A stretch of 64,000 nucleotides of DNA from positions 157,917-221,916 of the forward strand of contig DIDS01000010.1 in the NCBI GenBank assembly GCA_002418265.1. Direction: 5' to 3'. The DNA is from Acidimicrobiia bacterium UBA5794 (GTDB taxonomy: Bacteria; Actinomycetota; Acidimicrobiia; Spongiisociales; UBA5794). Shown piece after piece: positions 17,776 to 27,248 of the stretch. A model generated the notes under the pieces. It ran no database searches. It was not told the DNA's origin and saw nothing but the letters and a program-made list of their open reading frames with translations. How positions within the stretch are numbered: the first letter of the stretch is position 1; each line of letters opens with the position of its first letter. Made by a program: the position numbers and the translations under genes.

Positions 17776-18486
17776 TCACCGAAAGAGATCTTCAGAAGGT
17801 GGACGAATCAGGTCAGCGACACGACCATCGCCGGGAAGATCGAGGCCCCGTACGATCGCGGCAGGGATTCCGGTTGCCTTCCCCATCACGAGGTCGGCTG
17901 CACCGGCGATCTCGTCGACCACGGCGACTTCGGTGACCTCAAGAACGTTTCCATGCGAATCAGTGGTGCCACGGAGATCGACGACCGACGGAAGCCCTGA
18001 AATGCCAATGGCGACATCGGTCAGTCCGCGCCGCCACGGTCGTCCGAATGTGTCGGTGATGATGACACCAAGCGATACGTTTGTCGCCCGCTCCATGAGG
18101 ATTCTGATCCGATGTGCAGATCGGTCTGGATCCACAGGGAGCAAGATGGCATAGCCACGCTCCACATTGGATCGGTCGACGGCCGCATTTGCGCAGATGA
18201 ACCCGTGTCTGGTTTGTGCAATGACCAGATCTCCACGGCGACGGATGATTCTGACCGCTTCGTCCTCGACCAACCGTCGGTAGGTCGCCTCGTCGGGGAT
18301 CTCGCGAATCTGCCCCTCCGCCTTCGAGACGATCTTGTGGGTGATGACCACAATGTCTCGGTCTTCGAGACCGATGTCACCTCCCGTGACAGCTTTGACG
18401 ATCATGCCCGCGATGTCGTCACCGGGTGCTATCTCGCCGATACCGGTGACGGGGAAGACAGTGATCGAGGATGGGTGCTTCGTCAT
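17776..18486 (-). CDS. cofE: Coenzyme F420-0:L-glutamate ligase
   Basis: A 236-residue GTP-dependent ligase that adds gamma-linked glutamates to F420-0. Family features are the N-terminal FPVTGIGEI, GLEDRDIVVITHKIVSKAEG, and VSLGVIITDTFGRPWRRGL. Unlike mycobacterial FbiB it has no C-terminal nitroreductase domain. Its ATG overlaps the cofD stop by 4 bases, so the two are translationally coupled. Confidence 0.92.
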   Translation of the reverse strand: MTKHPSSITVFPVTGIGEIAPGDDIAGMIVKAVTGGDIGLEDRDIVVITHKIVSKAEGQIREIPDEATYRRLVEDEAVRIIRRRGDLVIAQTRHGFICANAAVDRSNVERGYAILLPVDPDRSAHRIRILMERATNVSLGVIITDTFGRPWRRGLTDVAIGISGLPSVVDLRGTTDSHGNVLEVTEVAVVDEIAGAADLVMGKATGIPAAIVRGLDLPGDGRVADLIRPPSEDLFR

Positions 18487-19403
18487 CGCGCCATGTACTC
18501 CAAGAGTGTTGCGGCAAAGCGGTGGCCGTTGTCTTCGTCAAGCCATGTGTTGGCAGCGACGACGTCGGTGTCCAAGTTCGCACCGAGTATGACGTCGGCT
18601 CGGTCACCCGCGTCGATGAACAGGACATCGATGAGGCCGTCGTAAGCCGCAAGGATGCCCCGGGTCCCCGCCCCAAGTCCGATGCCAGCCATCACGGCAT
18701 CGGCAGGACCCTTCACCGGTTTGCCTGCGAACAGCGGACTGACCGCAACCACCCTGGGGTGAGCCTCGACACGCGCTGCGATTGGATCGATCGCAAGAAT
18801 CGGCCAAATCGAAAGGGGCGGATTGGAAGGTGCAATGACGACGATGTCGGAAGCATCGATGGCTTCGATCACACCGGGCGCCGGAACAGCTTTGATCGCA
18901 CCGTGGTAGGCGATTGCCGTCAGGGTGTCCTCGTGTCGACGGTCAACGAAATAGGTTTGGAAATCGAGCCATGAGCCGTCCTCAACCTGCACATGGGTCT
19001 CGATGGGATCGTCACTTGCAGGAACCAACGTCACATCATCAAGACCGAACCGTCCAGCCAAATCGGCGGTAATGACAGACAAGGGCTCACCATGGGCGAG
19101 CCGCGATGCACGGTAGCCACACAGTGCAAGATCCTTGTCACCAAGCATCATGGACGTGTCGACCCCGAGGACTTGCAACTCATCCATGACCGCAAACGTG
19201 TCATTCGCACGTCCCCAACCATACGGACCGATCACTCCAGCAAGCGTGTAGAGGACCGTATCAGGGTCGGCAGCGATGTGGACGCCGTAACGTTCGGTGT
19301 TGTCGCCAACATTGACGACAACCGTCAGTTGACTGGGTTCGAGAACTGATCGGAGGGCGCGCGCCATCTTGGCTCCACCGACCCCACCGGCGAGCAATGT
19401 CAC
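18483..19403 (-). CDS. cofD: 2-phospho-L-lactate (phosphoenolpyruvate) transferase
   Basis: The F420 biosynthesis enzyme that joins the lactyl/enolpyruvyl-phosphate moiety to Fo; FbiA is the mycobacterial name. It has the N-terminal TLLAGGVGGAKMARAL nucleotide-binding motif, VNVGDN, and the conserved APSNPPLSIWPIL segment. The frame continues upstream to 19679, but homology begins at the GTG at 19403, giving 306 residues as usual for the family. Upstream it faces the start of a divergent glycosyltransferase gene only about 45 bp away. Confidence 0.92.
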   Translation of the reverse strand: MTLLAGGVGGAKMARALRSVLEPSQLTVVVNVGDNTERYGVHIAADPDTVLYTLAGVIGPYGWGRANDTFAVMDELQVLGVDTSMMLGDKDLALCGYRASRLAHGEPLSVITADLAGRFGLDDVTLVPASDDPIETHVQVEDGSWLDFQTYFVDRRHEDTLTAIAYHGAIKAVPAPGVIEAIDASDIVVIAPSNPPLSIWPILAIDPIAARVEAHPRVVAVSPLFAGKPVKGPADAVMAGIGLGAGTRGILAAYDGLIDVLFIDAGDRADVILGANLDTDVVAANTWLDEDNGHRFAATLLEYMAR

Positions 19404-19448
19404 CTGATGATTGAAGTAACGCCCGTTCGACTCCAGAATGCACCTCAC

Positions 19449-22241
19449 ATGCCCATGACGTCCACACGCCAAGCTTCGGTCGCGACCGTTGTGCTTGCTG
19501 ACCCCAACGGAGGAATCGAAGCGACGCTTGACGCGCTCGGTTCGCAAGTCTACGAGCAGGTTGGTGTGGTCGTAATCGGGGACGTGGATGTTCCCGATGT
19601 CGCTGTCGCAGGTCGCAAGGTCGTGCGGCGAGCCACAGTTGGTGAAGTGGTCGCGGCGTTGCCACCATCCGTGACGCATGTGTGGTTTGTCCGAGAGGGG
19701 GCAATCCCAAGACCCGACACGCTTTCATCGTTGATCGTTGACATGGACCGGACGGATGCATCAATCGGTGGATCAAAGATCGTCGGGGAAGCCGACACTC
19801 TTGTCTCCGTGGGGTTGGTCACCGACGCATTCTGTGTTCCGTACTCGGGCATGGACAGCACCGAGCGCGACCAGGGCCAGTACGACGTCGTACGTGACGT
19901 CGCGGCCGTCGCCGGAATATCGATGGTGGTGCGGCGCGATCTGCTCGTGGGGCTCGGAGGGGTCGATCCACAGCTTGAACCATTCGAGGCTGCAATCGAT
20001 CTCGCACAGCGAGCTAGGCTGAAAGGCGCTCGGATCATCGTCAGCCCTGCATCGACCATCCGATACCGAGGGGCTGCCCGAAGCGGTAAGCGCTGGCGGG
20101 CCGAAGCGTCTCGTATCCGATCGATGCTCAAGGTGTACAGCCCGCTCACCTTGTTGTGGACCATTCCCGCTGAATTTGTCATCGGGTTCTTGGAGGCATT
20201 CGTTTCCATGTTCCTTGGTCGTTGGTTTTTCTTCGACTTTGCGAAGGCATGGGGATGGAATCTCTCCAAGATCCCATCAACGCTATCGGCTCGGAGGGCG
20301 GCACGTAGTGGGAGGGTCGCGGGTGATCCCGATCTGTTCCGCTTTCAGCGGCGCGGTAGCGTCAAGGTCACGCAGCTGGTGCAGGCTGTCGCCGAGGCGC
20401 TCCGACGCCGCCTACCCGGTGATGATCGGTTGTCGATTGAGTCCATTGGAAGTGACATCCGACAGCCAGCGTTCGTGGTTGGTGTGCTCGCCGTCATCTT
20501 CGTCCTGCTCTCAAGCCGAAACATCTGGTCCGACGGCCTCCCCGCCGTTGGGTACACGCTTCCATTCCCTTCAAGCGGTTGGGACGCCTTGACCGGATAT
20601 GCCGGTGGATGGAATCCTGCCGGTCTCGGCAGCCCCGAGAGTCTGCGTCCCCTCGTTGCCCTTGCCGGGATTGCCAAGATCGTCACATTCCATGCCGCGA
20701 CACTCCCGGAATACCTCCTGACGGCAGGCTCCATGCTTGCTGGCTTGTGGGGCATGACGAGGCTGCTCCGAACATGGTCAATCGCAGCAGCTCCTGCCCT
20801 CATCGGTGGCCTCGTCTATGTGGCGGGACCGACCGCGCAAGGAATTGGGAACAACACTTTCATCGGAACGACTATCGCTCTAGGAATCCTTCCGTGGGCG
20901 TTTCGTTTGTGTCTGGCACCACTGAAACCCGGGTTCTGGCCAGCAGCGTCGCGTGTTGCCGCTGTTGGCCTTGTCTTTACCGCGTTCGCCGGTTTCTCGC
21001 CTCTGTTGTTGCTCGTGATCGCACCGGCCCTGTTCCTCTATGCGATATTCTCACTGACCAATGAGACAGCGTGGCGGGGTGTCATCTTGGCATTGGTGGG
21101 CACCGCCACCGCCGCGATGTTGTTGTCACCATGGATCTGGTCAGTCGATCTTGTTGCGATCGCGCGCCAAGGCTATGCCTTCTGGGATGCCTCTCCAATT
21201 CTGGGAGTCGCCGGAGCCGTCGTCGCGGTGGCTGCGATCGGTGCGGGACGAAAAGGACTCGGTATTGTCGCAGGATGGGGAGCGCTCCTGGCTGCCCTCG
21301 GCTTCCTCGGGTCACGATCAGGCACATTTGGATGGGGCGTCGAAACCGAGTCGGTGTCACTCGCCGTCGCCGGACTCGGTGTCGCCATGGTCGTCGCTGT
21401 CGTGACCGAGGGTGTCTTTCGCGAGGGCATGGGAGCGACTCGACGCGCTGTTCTCGCTGTCGGCTCGCTGGGCGCGATCCTGCTCGTTGTAGGTTCACTC
21501 ACCATCATTCTCGGCGGCAGGGCCGGGTTGCCAGCCGATGTATACCGCGAGACGCTTGCCTTCACACAGGCGCGTGAGGGTGAAGCCGAGCGCGCCCGTG
21601 TGCTGCTCGTTGGTCGCCCCGATCTGCTTCCTGGCGATAGTCGTACCGTGGAGGGTGGCTCGTACCGTGTCGTGTCGGCCACGGTGCCTGATTTGGGAGA
21701 AGCACATCTTGCGCCACGGTTGCCATTCGATGATCTCCTTGCAGAGAACCTCGAATCCATCATCACAGGAAAGACAAGGCGTGCAGGGGGTGAGCTTGCA
21801 ACGTTCGGGATTCGTTGGATTGTCGTGATGGGCGACAGCGACGGAACCAACGCAGACGAGTCGGCGTTGGCATGGCGAAACGTGTTTGCCGGTCAGCTTG
21901 ATCTCCTCCCGATTTCATCGAGCACCGGCAACGCAACATTCGTGACGGATGTTGCCCCGGTCGGGAGAGCCCTGACATCCGGTCTTGATTCATGGCGACG
22001 CGATGGGTGGACCTATATCGGGGAGTCGGTCGAGTCGGGACGGGTGTTCGTGTCTGAGAACGCAGATACCGGGTGGGGCCCTCCACCACGCGAAACGGTC
22101 GGGGCCATGAACGTCGTTTCCGCATCCGCTGGCGTTGTGACATACTCGCCAGACGGTGGACGACGGACTCAGGCGCTGCTGGCACTCGTCGGCGTGATAC
22201 TCCTTTTCGGCGTGGTCGTGGTGGGAAGAAGGCTGCGATGA
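19449..22241 (+). CDS. Large membrane protein with N-terminal family 2 glycosyltransferase domain
   Basis: About 930 residues. An N-terminal GT2-like domain (about residues 10-290) begins SVATVVLADPNGGIEATLDAL and has a nucleotide-sugar fold. A multi-helix membrane region follows (about 320-700), then an exported C-terminal domain and a final helix (ALLALVGVILLFGVVVVG). This gene next to cofD and followed by DUF5719 and DUF3499 is a conserved actinobacterial arrangement. It probably acts on envelope polysaccharide. Starts at 19407, 19449 and 19455 are possible and none has a clear ribosome site. The stop overlaps the next ATG. Confidence 0.8.
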   Translation: MPMTSTRQASVATVVLADPNGGIEATLDALGSQVYEQVGVVVIGDVDVPDVAVAGRKVVRRATVGEVVAALPPSVTHVWFVREGAIPRPDTLSSLIVDMDRTDASIGGSKIVGEADTLVSVGLVTDAFCVPYSGMDSTERDQGQYDVVRDVAAVAGISMVVRRDLLVGLGGVDPQLEPFEAAIDLAQRARLKGARIIVSPASTIRYRGAARSGKRWRAEASRIRSMLKVYSPLTLLWTIPAEFVIGFLEAFVSMFLGRWFFFDFAKAWGWNLSKIPSTLSARRAARSGRVAGDPDLFRFQRRGSVKVTQLVQAVAEALRRRLPGDDRLSIESIGSDIRQPAFVVGVLAVIFVLLSSRNIWSDGLPAVGYTLPFPSSGWDALTGYAGGWNPAGLGSPESLRPLVALAGIAKIVTFHAATLPEYLLTAGSMLAGLWGMTRLLRTWSIAAAPALIGGLVYVAGPTAQGIGNNTFIGTTIALGILPWAFRLCLAPLKPGFWPAASRVAAVGLVFTAFAGFSPLLLLVIAPALFLYAIFSLTNETAWRGVILALVGTATAAMLLSPWIWSVDLVAIARQGYAFWDASPILGVAGAVVAVAAIGAGRKGLGIVAGWGALLAALGFLGSRSGTFGWGVETESVSLAVAGLGVAMVVAVVTEGVFREGMGATRRAVLAVGSLGAILLVVGSLTIILGGRAGLPADVYRETLAFTQAREGEAERARVLLVGRPDLLPGDSRTVEGGSYRVVSATVPDLGEAHLAPRLPFDDLLAENLESIITGKTRRAGGELATFGIRWIVVMGDSDGTNADESALAWRNVFAGQLDLLPISSSTGNATFVTDVAPVGRALTSGLDSWRRDGWTYIGESVESGRVFVSENADTGWGPPPRETVGAMNVVSASAGVVTYSPDGGRRTQALLALVGVILLFGVVVVGRRLR

Positions 22242-23662
22242 GGAGACTGCTGCTGTTGTTGTTGTCTGCCACCATCGGCATTGTCGCGATCATCCAGGTT
22301 GGACCCGATGTTGCGCCTGCCCCCGATTTTGGTGATCTCGATATCACCGAGGGAGACGGTGCCGTTGCGAGTCCAACCGTGTGGTATTGCCCATGGGTGG
22401 AAGCCGGCGACATTGTGGACACGAATCTTGTCGTTGCCTCCACGGTCGACGCCGATGTGGATGTGACCCTGCTCGATCCCATCTCGAATACCCAACCGAC
22501 TGAATTTGCCTTTGACGTGGTTGGTCCCGGAGCAACCGGAATTGATACCGGCAGCATCGAGCGACGCGGCGAGTCTCCAGCAACAATCGAGGTCACCGAC
22601 GGGCCCGCCGCCGTTGCGACGCTGCAGCGATCCGATGGTTTTCTCTCCGGGGATCGCTGCACGGTGTCGGTGCCGAAGATCTGGTATCTGACCGGGGGCT
22701 CAACAAAGACAGGGACCTTCACGGAGATTCGGCTCTTCAACCCCTTTGCTGACAACGCCGTGGTCACGATCACCGCATACTCCGAATTCAACCTGGATCT
22801 GATTGCCGACTTTGAGGACATCGATGTCGCCGGGCGGTCCTGGACGACGATTGATCTGGAACCATTCCTGCCGTTCCGTGACGAACTCGCGTTCACGATC
22901 GAGACGAGCGCCGGCCTCGTCATCCCGGCACTGATTCGTTCCGACAGCGCTGGTGACGCGATGTGGCTCGGTACCGCACCGTCTGAGACCTGGGATTTCC
23001 CGATAGCGACGGCGGGGGGACTTGAACCCTTCCTTGCGGTCATGTCTGCCGGTGACGATGACGTGACCGTCACCGTCGACATTGTGTCTGAGACCGGCAC
23101 CATCCGGGGTGCGCGCGAGATCGTCATCGATTCATCAGCGCCGGCACTGATTCCTCTTTCTGATATCGCAGCTCCGCCGTATGGCGCAAGAATCAGAGCT
23201 TCGAGTCCAATCGCTGCTTCGGTCTTTTCTGCGGTACCCGAACTCGACGAGATTGACGAAGGCGGGGAAGAGATCACGACGACGACCTCACCCGATGGCA
23301 CCGACACTCCCGTTGTGGCACCCGAAGGTTCGTTTGTACCGGGGCTCGCGGGCATGGTCGGGCTGCGGGCGCCATCGTCGACGTGGATCGTCCCACTCGA
23401 CACATTGCTCGATTCTTTGACCACCGTGTGGATCATGAACCCGGGTGACGGACAGGCGAACGTCACCGTTCTTGCCCTATCAGAGGGAGAGGTTGATCCC
23501 GTCAGCATCGTTGTCGAACCGGGGACGACACAGGCATACCCGATCGATGTCGGCATAGGGATCTACGGGCTATCGATTGAGGCAGATTCGCCGGTATCGG
23601 TCGCATGGGAGATCGCCGGTGAGCGTGGCGTTGCACTCGTTGCCGGGATCCCGGCCGAATGA
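22238..23662 (+). CDS. DUF5719 family secreted protein
   Basis: 474 residues from the ATG overlapping the upstream stop (ATGA); the frame is open further upstream but that part lies inside the glycosyltransferase gene. A signal peptide or anchor (RLLLLLLSATIGIVAIIQVG) precedes repeated beta-sandwich-like segments such as PTVWYCPWVEAGDIVDTNL and KIWYLTGGSTKTGTFTEI. The family occurs next to the GT2 membrane protein in Actinobacteria. Its function is unknown; an extracellular role with the glycosyltransferase is an inference. Confidence 0.78.
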   Translation: MRRLLLLLLSATIGIVAIIQVGPDVAPAPDFGDLDITEGDGAVASPTVWYCPWVEAGDIVDTNLVVASTVDADVDVTLLDPISNTQPTEFAFDVVGPGATGIDTGSIERRGESPATIEVTDGPAAVATLQRSDGFLSGDRCTVSVPKIWYLTGGSTKTGTFTEIRLFNPFADNAVVTITAYSEFNLDLIADFEDIDVAGRSWTTIDLEPFLPFRDELAFTIETSAGLVIPALIRSDSAGDAMWLGTAPSETWDFPIATAGGLEPFLAVMSAGDDDVTVTVDIVSETGTIRGAREIVIDSSAPALIPLSDIAAPPYGARIRASSPIAASVFSAVPELDEIDEGGEEITTTTSPDGTDTPVVAPEGSFVPGLAGMVGLRAPSSTWIVPLDTLLDSLTTVWIMNPGDGQANVTVLALSEGEVDPVSIVVEPGTTQAYPIDVGIGIYGLSIEADSPVSVAWEIAGERGVALVAGIPAE

Positions 23663-23672
23663 ACGAGGCGTT

Positions 23673-24053
23673 GTGAGGGTGGCGGCTGCGGTTGCGGTGA
23701 TCGTTGTCGCGCTTGTCGTGGCGTTCGTGGCCACCAAGGCGCGGAGACCCGTTCATCCAACCGTCGTTGTGGGCGACCTTGGCGATCGACCCGGCGTCGT
23801 ACTGTTCAGTTCGACGGACTGTAAGACCTGCAAGGAGACGATCGCCCGATTGAAGTCCCTTTCGCTTCCCTTTCGAGAGGTCACCTACGAGCTTGAACCG
23901 CACCGCTTTGAGGAATGGGAGATCGTTGCCGTTCCACTCACCGTGTTCGTCGACGTCGACTCACATTCGGTTGCAGCCTTGACCGGCGTTCCCTCCAAGC
24001 GGAGTCTTACACATGCCGCTGCCCGGGCCGGCGTTGTCTCGACTGGATCATGA
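23673..24053 (+). CDS. Membrane-anchored thioredoxin-fold protein
   Basis: About 126 residues. An N-terminal anchor (VAAAVAVIVVALVVAFVAT) is followed by a short thioredoxin-like domain with a CKTC redox motif in SSTDCKTCKET and a cis-proline-like VPLTVFVD. The GTG at 23673, four bases after GAGG, fits gene order; the frame opens earlier, inside the DUF5719 gene. It probably exchanges thiols outside the membrane, perhaps with the neighbouring secreted proteins. Confidence 0.7.
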   Translation: MRVAAAVAVIVVALVVAFVATKARRPVHPTVVVGDLGDRPGVVLFSSTDCKTCKETIARLKSLSLPFREVTYELEPHRFEEWEIVAVPLTVFVDVDSHSVAALTGVPSKRSLTHAAARAGVVSTGS

Positions 24054-24099
24054 GGGGGTGCTTGGAGGAGGGCTGGCAGGACACTAGCTTGCGGTTCCC

Positions 24100-24327
24100 A
24101 TGATGCCTACCTGTATTCGATGCCACGGAAGAGCGACAACCGTGCTCACCTATCACCACAGCGACGCTGCAGCGTTTCTCGATGATGCGCAAGGGCACGA
24201 GCAGGTCTACGACGGCATCTTGTTGTGCGACATCCACGCAACCCGTTTCTCGGCACCGAGGGGTTGGACCACGACCGATCGTCGCCATCGCTCAACGTGC
24301 CGCCCAGCTGTTTCTGACGCATCCTGA
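24100..24327 (+). CDS. DUF3499 family small zinc-ribbon-like protein
   Basis: 75 residues with CIRC near the N-terminus and a later CDIH, a likely metal site, then RFSAPRGW. These features match DUF3499, a small protein encoded beside cofD, whiB and phosphomannomutase genes in Actinobacteria. Function is unknown. ATG codons lie at 24100 and 24103. TAGCTT at 24085-24090 could be a -10 element. The stop overlaps the next ATG. Confidence 0.8.
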   Translation: MMPTCIRCHGRATTVLTYHHSDAAAFLDDAQGHEQVYDGILLCDIHATRFSAPRGWTTTDRRHRSTCRPAVSDAS

Positions 24328-24617
24328 TGCCGATTGACCGCGACGTCCTCGATGCTGTCAGGGAGATGGAAGAACCCGAGTTGCGACGTCTTGTCATGCT
24401 GGCACGGGCACGCCTTGACGAACGCGGCCACACCTTGGCGGACACCGGTCCTGACGTCAAGGTCCGCAAACAGATGGTTCGCTGTGGGAAGGACTCATGC
24501 ACGACCTGCCCGCACGGCCCATACATCTACGCGTATTGGATGGAGGACGGCAAACAACGATCCAAGTATCTCGGTCGGGATGTTGACATGCCAGAAACCG
24601 CAGAATCCTCGGAATAG
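24327..24617 (+). CDS. Small Cys-containing protein resembling DUF6788
   Basis: 96 residues. The N-terminal half is helical (DAVREMEEPELRRLVMLARARL). The C-terminal half has RCGKDSCTTCPHGPYIYAYW and RSKYLGR, resembling the DUF6788 pattern seen in phage and mobile-element genes, with cysteines that may bind metal. It overlaps the DUF3499 stop by one base (TGATG) and is probably co-expressed. No function can be given. Confidence 0.65.
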   Translation: MPIDRDVLDAVREMEEPELRRLVMLARARLDERGHTLADTGPDVKVRKQMVRCGKDSCTTCPHGPYIYAYWMEDGKQRSKYLGRDVDMPETAESSE

Positions 24618-24697
24618 GCCAACATCGCTGGCATACTTGCAGTGTCGCCGAGCACGCGACGCGTCGTACGGGCTACGACGTCACAGATGGAGGGCAT

Positions 24698-24889
24698 GTG
24701 GAACACGCACCAGAAACCGGATTGACCTGCGTGTCGTGCGGTCAGAATTCGGTCATCGAGATCGAGATGAAGCTGCCGGACGGTACTGAGGTCGTGTTCT
24801 GCTCCTGCCATGTCTGTGAAGCACGATGGTGGGCCAAAGAGGGCGAAGCCGTCAGTGTTGACGGCATCATCGGCCTCGTCAGCGATTGA
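24698..24889 (+). CDS. Small zinc-ribbon protein, function unknown
   Basis: A 63-residue protein with CVSC near the N-terminus and CSCHVC about 24 residues later, followed by EARWW. The four-cysteine spacing suggests a zinc ribbon. The GTG start is preceded by GGAGGG. It follows two other small Cys-rich genes and precedes a membrane glycosyltransferase-like gene. Confidence 0.6.
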   Translation: MEHAPETGLTCVSCGQNSVIEIEMKLPDGTEVVFCSCHVCEARWWAKEGEAVSVDGIIGLVSD

Positions 24890-24953
24890 GTTCCCAGCAA
24901 TTGGGCTCTGCCTCGGAGTATCCGAACAGCGGTTGCTGTCTGCGTTCGGCGCC

Positions 24954-24959
24954 TAATCT
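24954..24959 (+). promoter_or_regulatory. Candidate -10 box (TAATCT) for a leaderless mRNA
   Basis: TAATCT ends 6 nt before the ATG at 24966 and no Shine-Dalgarno sequence is present. Confidence 0.5.
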
Positions 24960-24965
24960 GCCCTG

Positions 24966-27248
24966 ATGGCAATTCAAGCCCCCCCTGAGCCGCCCATCCT
25001 GCTTGATGATGTGCCCGAATCGGCGGCACCGGGCCGTGTGATCCCCAAGTGGTTCATCGTCACGGCAATCGCTGCACCAACAACGCTGATTCTCCTCACC
25101 ATGTCGGGGATGCTTGGACCGCTCGGACAAGGTGCAGCATCGATGTGGCGTATTCCGTATCTCCTCGTCGCAAATACGCCCACCGGCGGGGACATGGGTG
25201 CCCACGTCCTGCTGCCAAAGGTGCTCCTTGAAGATCTCCTCCCATCTGGTCGCATTCTTGGCTGGAGCATGGATTGGTACGCAGGGTTCCCTGCGATGTA
25301 CTTCTACTTCCCGCTCCCCGCGCTGACCACCGCGATCCTGGACCTCGTCCTGCCCTTCGGGGTTGCGTTCAAGCTCGTCACGGTCGGCGGCCTGGTCGCA
25401 CTCCCAACGTGCACGTACTTCTTCGTGAAGTTCCAAGGCTTCACGCGCTACGTGGCAGCGATTGCCGGTGTTGCCGGATCGCTGTTCGTGTTCATGGAGA
25501 GCTATTCCATATTCGGAGGGAACATCAAATCCACCCTCGCTGGCGAATTTGCCTTTTCATGGTCGTTTGCTCTTTCCATTCTTTTTGTCGGCATGGCGGT
25601 CCGGAACTACCGCCGAGCAACCGTGTTTGACCCGTGGGCTGGAATCGTCCTCGGGTTGACGGCCATGTCCCATGTCATCACGACGATCGTTGTCGTGTTT
25701 GCAACGATCCCGATGCTTGCTGGCCCGTTGGCTGCCCTCATCGGGGATCGCAGCAGAGTCAAGGATGCGGCACGTGGAGCGCTCGGCCTTGTCACTTCCT
25801 ATATGGTCGGGTTCGGCCTGTCCGCATTCTGGAGCCTCGCTCTCGGATACAACGTCCTGACGGGTATGACAACAGACATGGGCTGGGCGCCCGTGACCAA
25901 CATCATTGGTGACGCCGATCCCGGGTCGCCGTTACCTGGCGAGTTCGTACCGGTGCTCGCGGTGGGGATCATCGGAATGCTGTGGACGCTGTTTCGTAGG
26001 GATGGCGTCGGCATATTCGCGTGGTTGACCGTCGGTCCGTTGATCACCTATTTCGTCATCGCCGAAACGGGGCACACGATCCTCTACAACGCACGGCTGC
26101 TTCCGTACTGGTACTTCGGAATCTACGTGTTTGCCGGCATTGCGGTGGCCCTTGGGAGCGTCGCGGTTGCGAGACGCTTCCAACATCGAAGATCTGCGGT
26201 CCTTGTTGCGGGCGGTATCGCGATTGTGTTGATGGTTGGTTCAGCTGCAGTGTCGATGCATGATCTACCCGGATGGGTGAAGTGGAACTACGAGGGCTAC
26301 GAGGGAAAGGAGCTGTGGGGCGAATACGAAGCACTCCTGGAAACCGTCGATGAGCTCCCGGACGGTCGCATCATGTGGGAAATCAACAATGAGATGAACA
26401 AATACGGCACGCCCATGGCCCTGATGCTCTTCCCATTCTGGTCAGAAGGTCACCCGTCGATGGAAGGGGTCTTCTTCGAAAGTTCCCTCACAACCCCGTT
26501 CCATTTTCTCAATGGAGCAGAAGTCAGCGTTTCTCCGTCCAATGCCGTGCGAGGGCTTCGCTATCACCATCTGGATCGGCCGATCGATGCCAGGGACCCC
26601 GAACCTTTTGGTTTTGATCGAGGCGTTCCACACCTTGGTATGTACAACGTCAAGTACTACGTGTCCTACACCGAGGAAGCACAAGAGGCAGCGATCGCCT
26701 ATGGACTCCCGATCATCGCTGAATCACCGCCGTGGACCATCTTCCAGCTGCCAGAGACCAACCTGATCGACGTCGCAGAGTACGAACCGGTCGTATGGGC
26801 CGGAGAGGGGGACTTCGTTGATGCAGCTCTTGAGTGGTACGACGACATCGACAACCTCGATCAATGGCTTGTCGAAGATGGTCCACCGGAGTGGCGGAGG
26901 GTGACCTCGGTGGATGAGCGTCTTGAAGATCCACGCCCCTATGACATCACGGGGACAGCGACCGTCACGTCGTTTGATGACCTTGAAGTTGGGTTCACGA
27001 CCAATGCAGTGGGCATTCCCCACATGGTGAAGGTCTCGTACTTCCCGAATTGGAAATCTGACGGAGCTGACGGCGTGTATCGCGTGGCACCCTCACTGAT
27101 GATGGTCATACCAACCCAGAGCGACGTTGAGCTTCAGTTCACCCACACATGGGTCGAGAACCTTGGAACAGCGATCACGATATTCACGATCGTGGGGCTC
27201 ATCGGATATGCAGTGGTTCAGCGTCGTAAGAAGAAAGCGGTTGTGTGA
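24966..27248 (+). CDS. Multi-pass membrane protein, GT-C-like glycosyltransferase candidate
   Basis: 760 residues with about ten to twelve predicted helices, then an exported C-terminal domain (about residues 450-730) and a last helix before a basic tail. The first loop has GGDMGAHVLLPKVLLEDLL and GWSMDWYAGFPAMYFYFPLP, an acidic-histidine arrangement typical of GT-C-type polyprenyl-phosphate sugar transferases and related uncharacterised membrane proteins. It probably transfers a sugar outside the membrane. GtrA overlaps its stop. Confidence 0.72.
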   Translation: MAIQAPPEPPILLDDVPESAAPGRVIPKWFIVTAIAAPTTLILLTMSGMLGPLGQGAASMWRIPYLLVANTPTGGDMGAHVLLPKVLLEDLLPSGRILGWSMDWYAGFPAMYFYFPLPALTTAILDLVLPFGVAFKLVTVGGLVALPTCTYFFVKFQGFTRYVAAIAGVAGSLFVFMESYSIFGGNIKSTLAGEFAFSWSFALSILFVGMAVRNYRRATVFDPWAGIVLGLTAMSHVITTIVVVFATIPMLAGPLAALIGDRSRVKDAARGALGLVTSYMVGFGLSAFWSLALGYNVLTGMTTDMGWAPVTNIIGDADPGSPLPGEFVPVLAVGIIGMLWTLFRRDGVGIFAWLTVGPLITYFVIAETGHTILYNARLLPYWYFGIYVFAGIAVALGSVAVARRFQHRRSAVLVAGGIAIVLMVGSAAVSMHDLPGWVKWNYEGYEGKELWGEYEALLETVDELPDGRIMWEINNEMNKYGTPMALMLFPFWSEGHPSMEGVFFESSLTTPFHFLNGAEVSVSPSNAVRGLRYHHLDRPIDARDPEPFGFDRGVPHLGMYNVKYYVSYTEEAQEAAIAYGLPIIAESPPWTIFQLPETNLIDVAEYEPVVWAGEGDFVDAALEWYDDIDNLDQWLVEDGPPEWRRVTSVDERLEDPRPYDITGTATVTSFDDLEVGFTTNAVGIPHMVKVSYFPNWKSDGADGVYRVAPSLMMVIPTQSDVELQFTHTWVENLGTAITIFTIVGLIGYAVVQRRKKKAVV

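Noticed and set aside
21763..23556. 597-residue open frame antisense to the glycosyltransferase end and DUF5719
   Set aside because: Composition is Ser/Thr/Pro-rich as expected for the antisense of a GC-rich gene; the plus-strand gene has signal peptide, family features and operon overlap.
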